Below are positions 5,631 through 6,339 of a stretch of 6,339 nt of DNA, one piece after another. This DNA is from Planctomycetaceae bacterium TMED10 (GTDB taxonomy: Bacteria > Planctomycetota > Planctomycetia > Pirellulales > UBA7805). Under the pieces are notes generated by a model that was not told the origin of the DNA, made no database searches, and saw only the letters and a program-made list of their open reading frames with translations. Position numbers and translations under genes: made by a program. Location of the stretch: assembly GCA_002168195.1 (NCBI GenBank), contig NHBP01000009.1:11971-18309 (forward strand). The letters are read 5' to 3'. Within the stretch, counting starts at the first letter, position 1. Each line of letters starts with the position of its first letter.

Positions 5631-6339
5631 TTTTTCAAACCGCCAATACATGGTTTTTACTTCTCCTTCTTTTGATTGTGCCCGGTGTTTGGATGTTTGT
5701 GGCTCGTCGGCAAAGGAATTCGATGGCCTTCAGTTCGACGGCCGCTGCAGTCGCAACAGGTGCGACTTGGAAGACAAAAACGCGGTGGATCCTGCCCGCG
5801 CTGAGGTTGCTGGCAATTGGTCTTTTGATTGTCAGTATTGCGCGGCCGCAATTGGGTCGTAAAGTGACAACGGTCGATTCTGAGGGTATTGCCATTGAGC
5901 TGGTTGTCGATCGCTCTGGCAGTATGCAGGCAATGGACTTTCAGGTCCAGGGCGAGCCGGTCGATCGGTTGACCGCGATCAAGGATGTGGCAGGAAAATT
6001 TGTGCATGGCGGAGAACAGTTGCCAGGGAGATTCGCCGATCTGGTTGGCTTGATCACATTTGCCGGTCACGCCGATGGGGTGAGCCCACTTACGCTCGAT
6101 CATACCTATCTGACTTCGCAGTTGCGACAGACTGGCATTGTTAAAGACCAGAGTGAAGATGGCACCGCAATTGGTGACGCCGTGAGTCTCGCATTGGAGA
6201 AACTGCAGACCTTGGATAGCCGTAATAAAGAAGAAGCCAATAAAGTCAAAAGTAAAATTGTGATTTTATTGACCGATGGCGAGAACAACGCAGGTGTTGT
6301 TGATCCTGTGCAAGCGGCTGAATTGGCTTCAACTCTGGG
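5627..6339 (+). CDS. batA: BatA-like membrane VWA protein (C-terminus beyond window)
   Basis: 237 codons are visible before the right edge; BatA proteins usually run to about 320-350 residues, so roughly the last third is missing. The N-terminus has the BatA layout: a first membrane helix (about 8-26, rich in Leu), a short loop with MAFSSTAAA (33-41), a second helix (about 54-72), then IARPQLGRK (71-79). The VWA domain starts near 86 and has a full MIDAS: DRSGSM at 95-100 (D95, S97, S99), T180 in DGTAIGDAV, and D217 in LTDGEN. The VWA domain would therefore bind a divalent metal and a partner protein, and is predicted to lie on the periplasmic side. ATG 5627 overlaps the upstream TGA (ATGA, 5627-5630), with AAAGGAG (5609-5615) before it. 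A second VWA gene (batB) often follows in such operons and may lie off-window. Confidence 0.93.
   Translation, partial: MIFQTANTWFLLLLLLIVPGVWMFVARRQRNSMAFSSTAAAVATGATWKTKTRWILPALRLLAIGLLIVSIARPQLGRKVTTVDSEGIAIELVVDRSGSMQAMDFQVQGEPVDRLTAIKDVAGKFVHGGEQLPGRFADLVGLITFAGHADGVSPLTLDHTYLTSQLRQTGIVKDQSEDGTAIGDAVSLALEKLQTLDSRNKEEANKVKSKIVILLTDGENNAGVVDPVQAAELASTL

Noticed and set aside
1..6339. CRISPR array, tRNA, rRNA, insertion sequence or phage attachment site
   Set aside because: I saw no spaced direct repeats, cloverleaf-like segments, transposase motifs or terminal inverted repeats with target duplications.

Overview
The window looks like a chromosomal segment of a planctomycete (phylum Planctomycetota) of moderate GC. 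The main evidence is the leftward gene. It encodes a secreted PSCyt1 plus DUF1549 protein, a family expanded in Planctomycetes and their PVC relatives. The order moxR, DUF58, BatD/DUF4381-like protein, batA on the right is also common there. I cannot name genus or species from the sequence alone.

Layout. Positions 1-2189 (minus strand) hold one uninterrupted reading frame of 729 codons that runs off the left edge. It has a signal peptide, a PSCyt1 haem motif, a DUF1549 domain and a beta-rich middle region; the C-terminal part (normally DUF1553) is outside the window. Positions 2190-2599 are a divergent intergenic region of 410 bases. It carries a close match to a sigma-54 (RpoN) -24/-12 promoter facing right and, just upstream, a compact inverted-repeat element containing a terminator-like hairpin with a T7 tract. 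From 2600 to the right edge, four genes read rightwards: a MoxR AAA+ ATPase, a DUF58 protein with a VWA-like fold, a membrane-anchored BatD/DUF4381-like protein, and a BatA-type membrane VWA protein cut by the window edge.

How the genes work together. MoxR ATPases are generally thought to act as chaperones or assembly factors with VWA-domain partners. Here DUF58 and BatA both keep a complete MIDAS metal site, and the BatD-like protein would be the envelope partner. The last three genes are joined by two ATGA stop/start overlaps, which suggests translational coupling. moxR is separated from them by a 74-base gap holding a perfect 11-bp hairpin closed by a GAGA tetraloop, which could set the ratio of MoxR to the rest. 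The operon as a whole appears to be driven by the sigma-54 promoter, which would imply signal-dependent activation by an enhancer-binding protein. The regulatory DNA (sigma-54 site, upstream inverted repeat, intercistronic hairpin) is the least expected part of the window; the proteins belong to known families.
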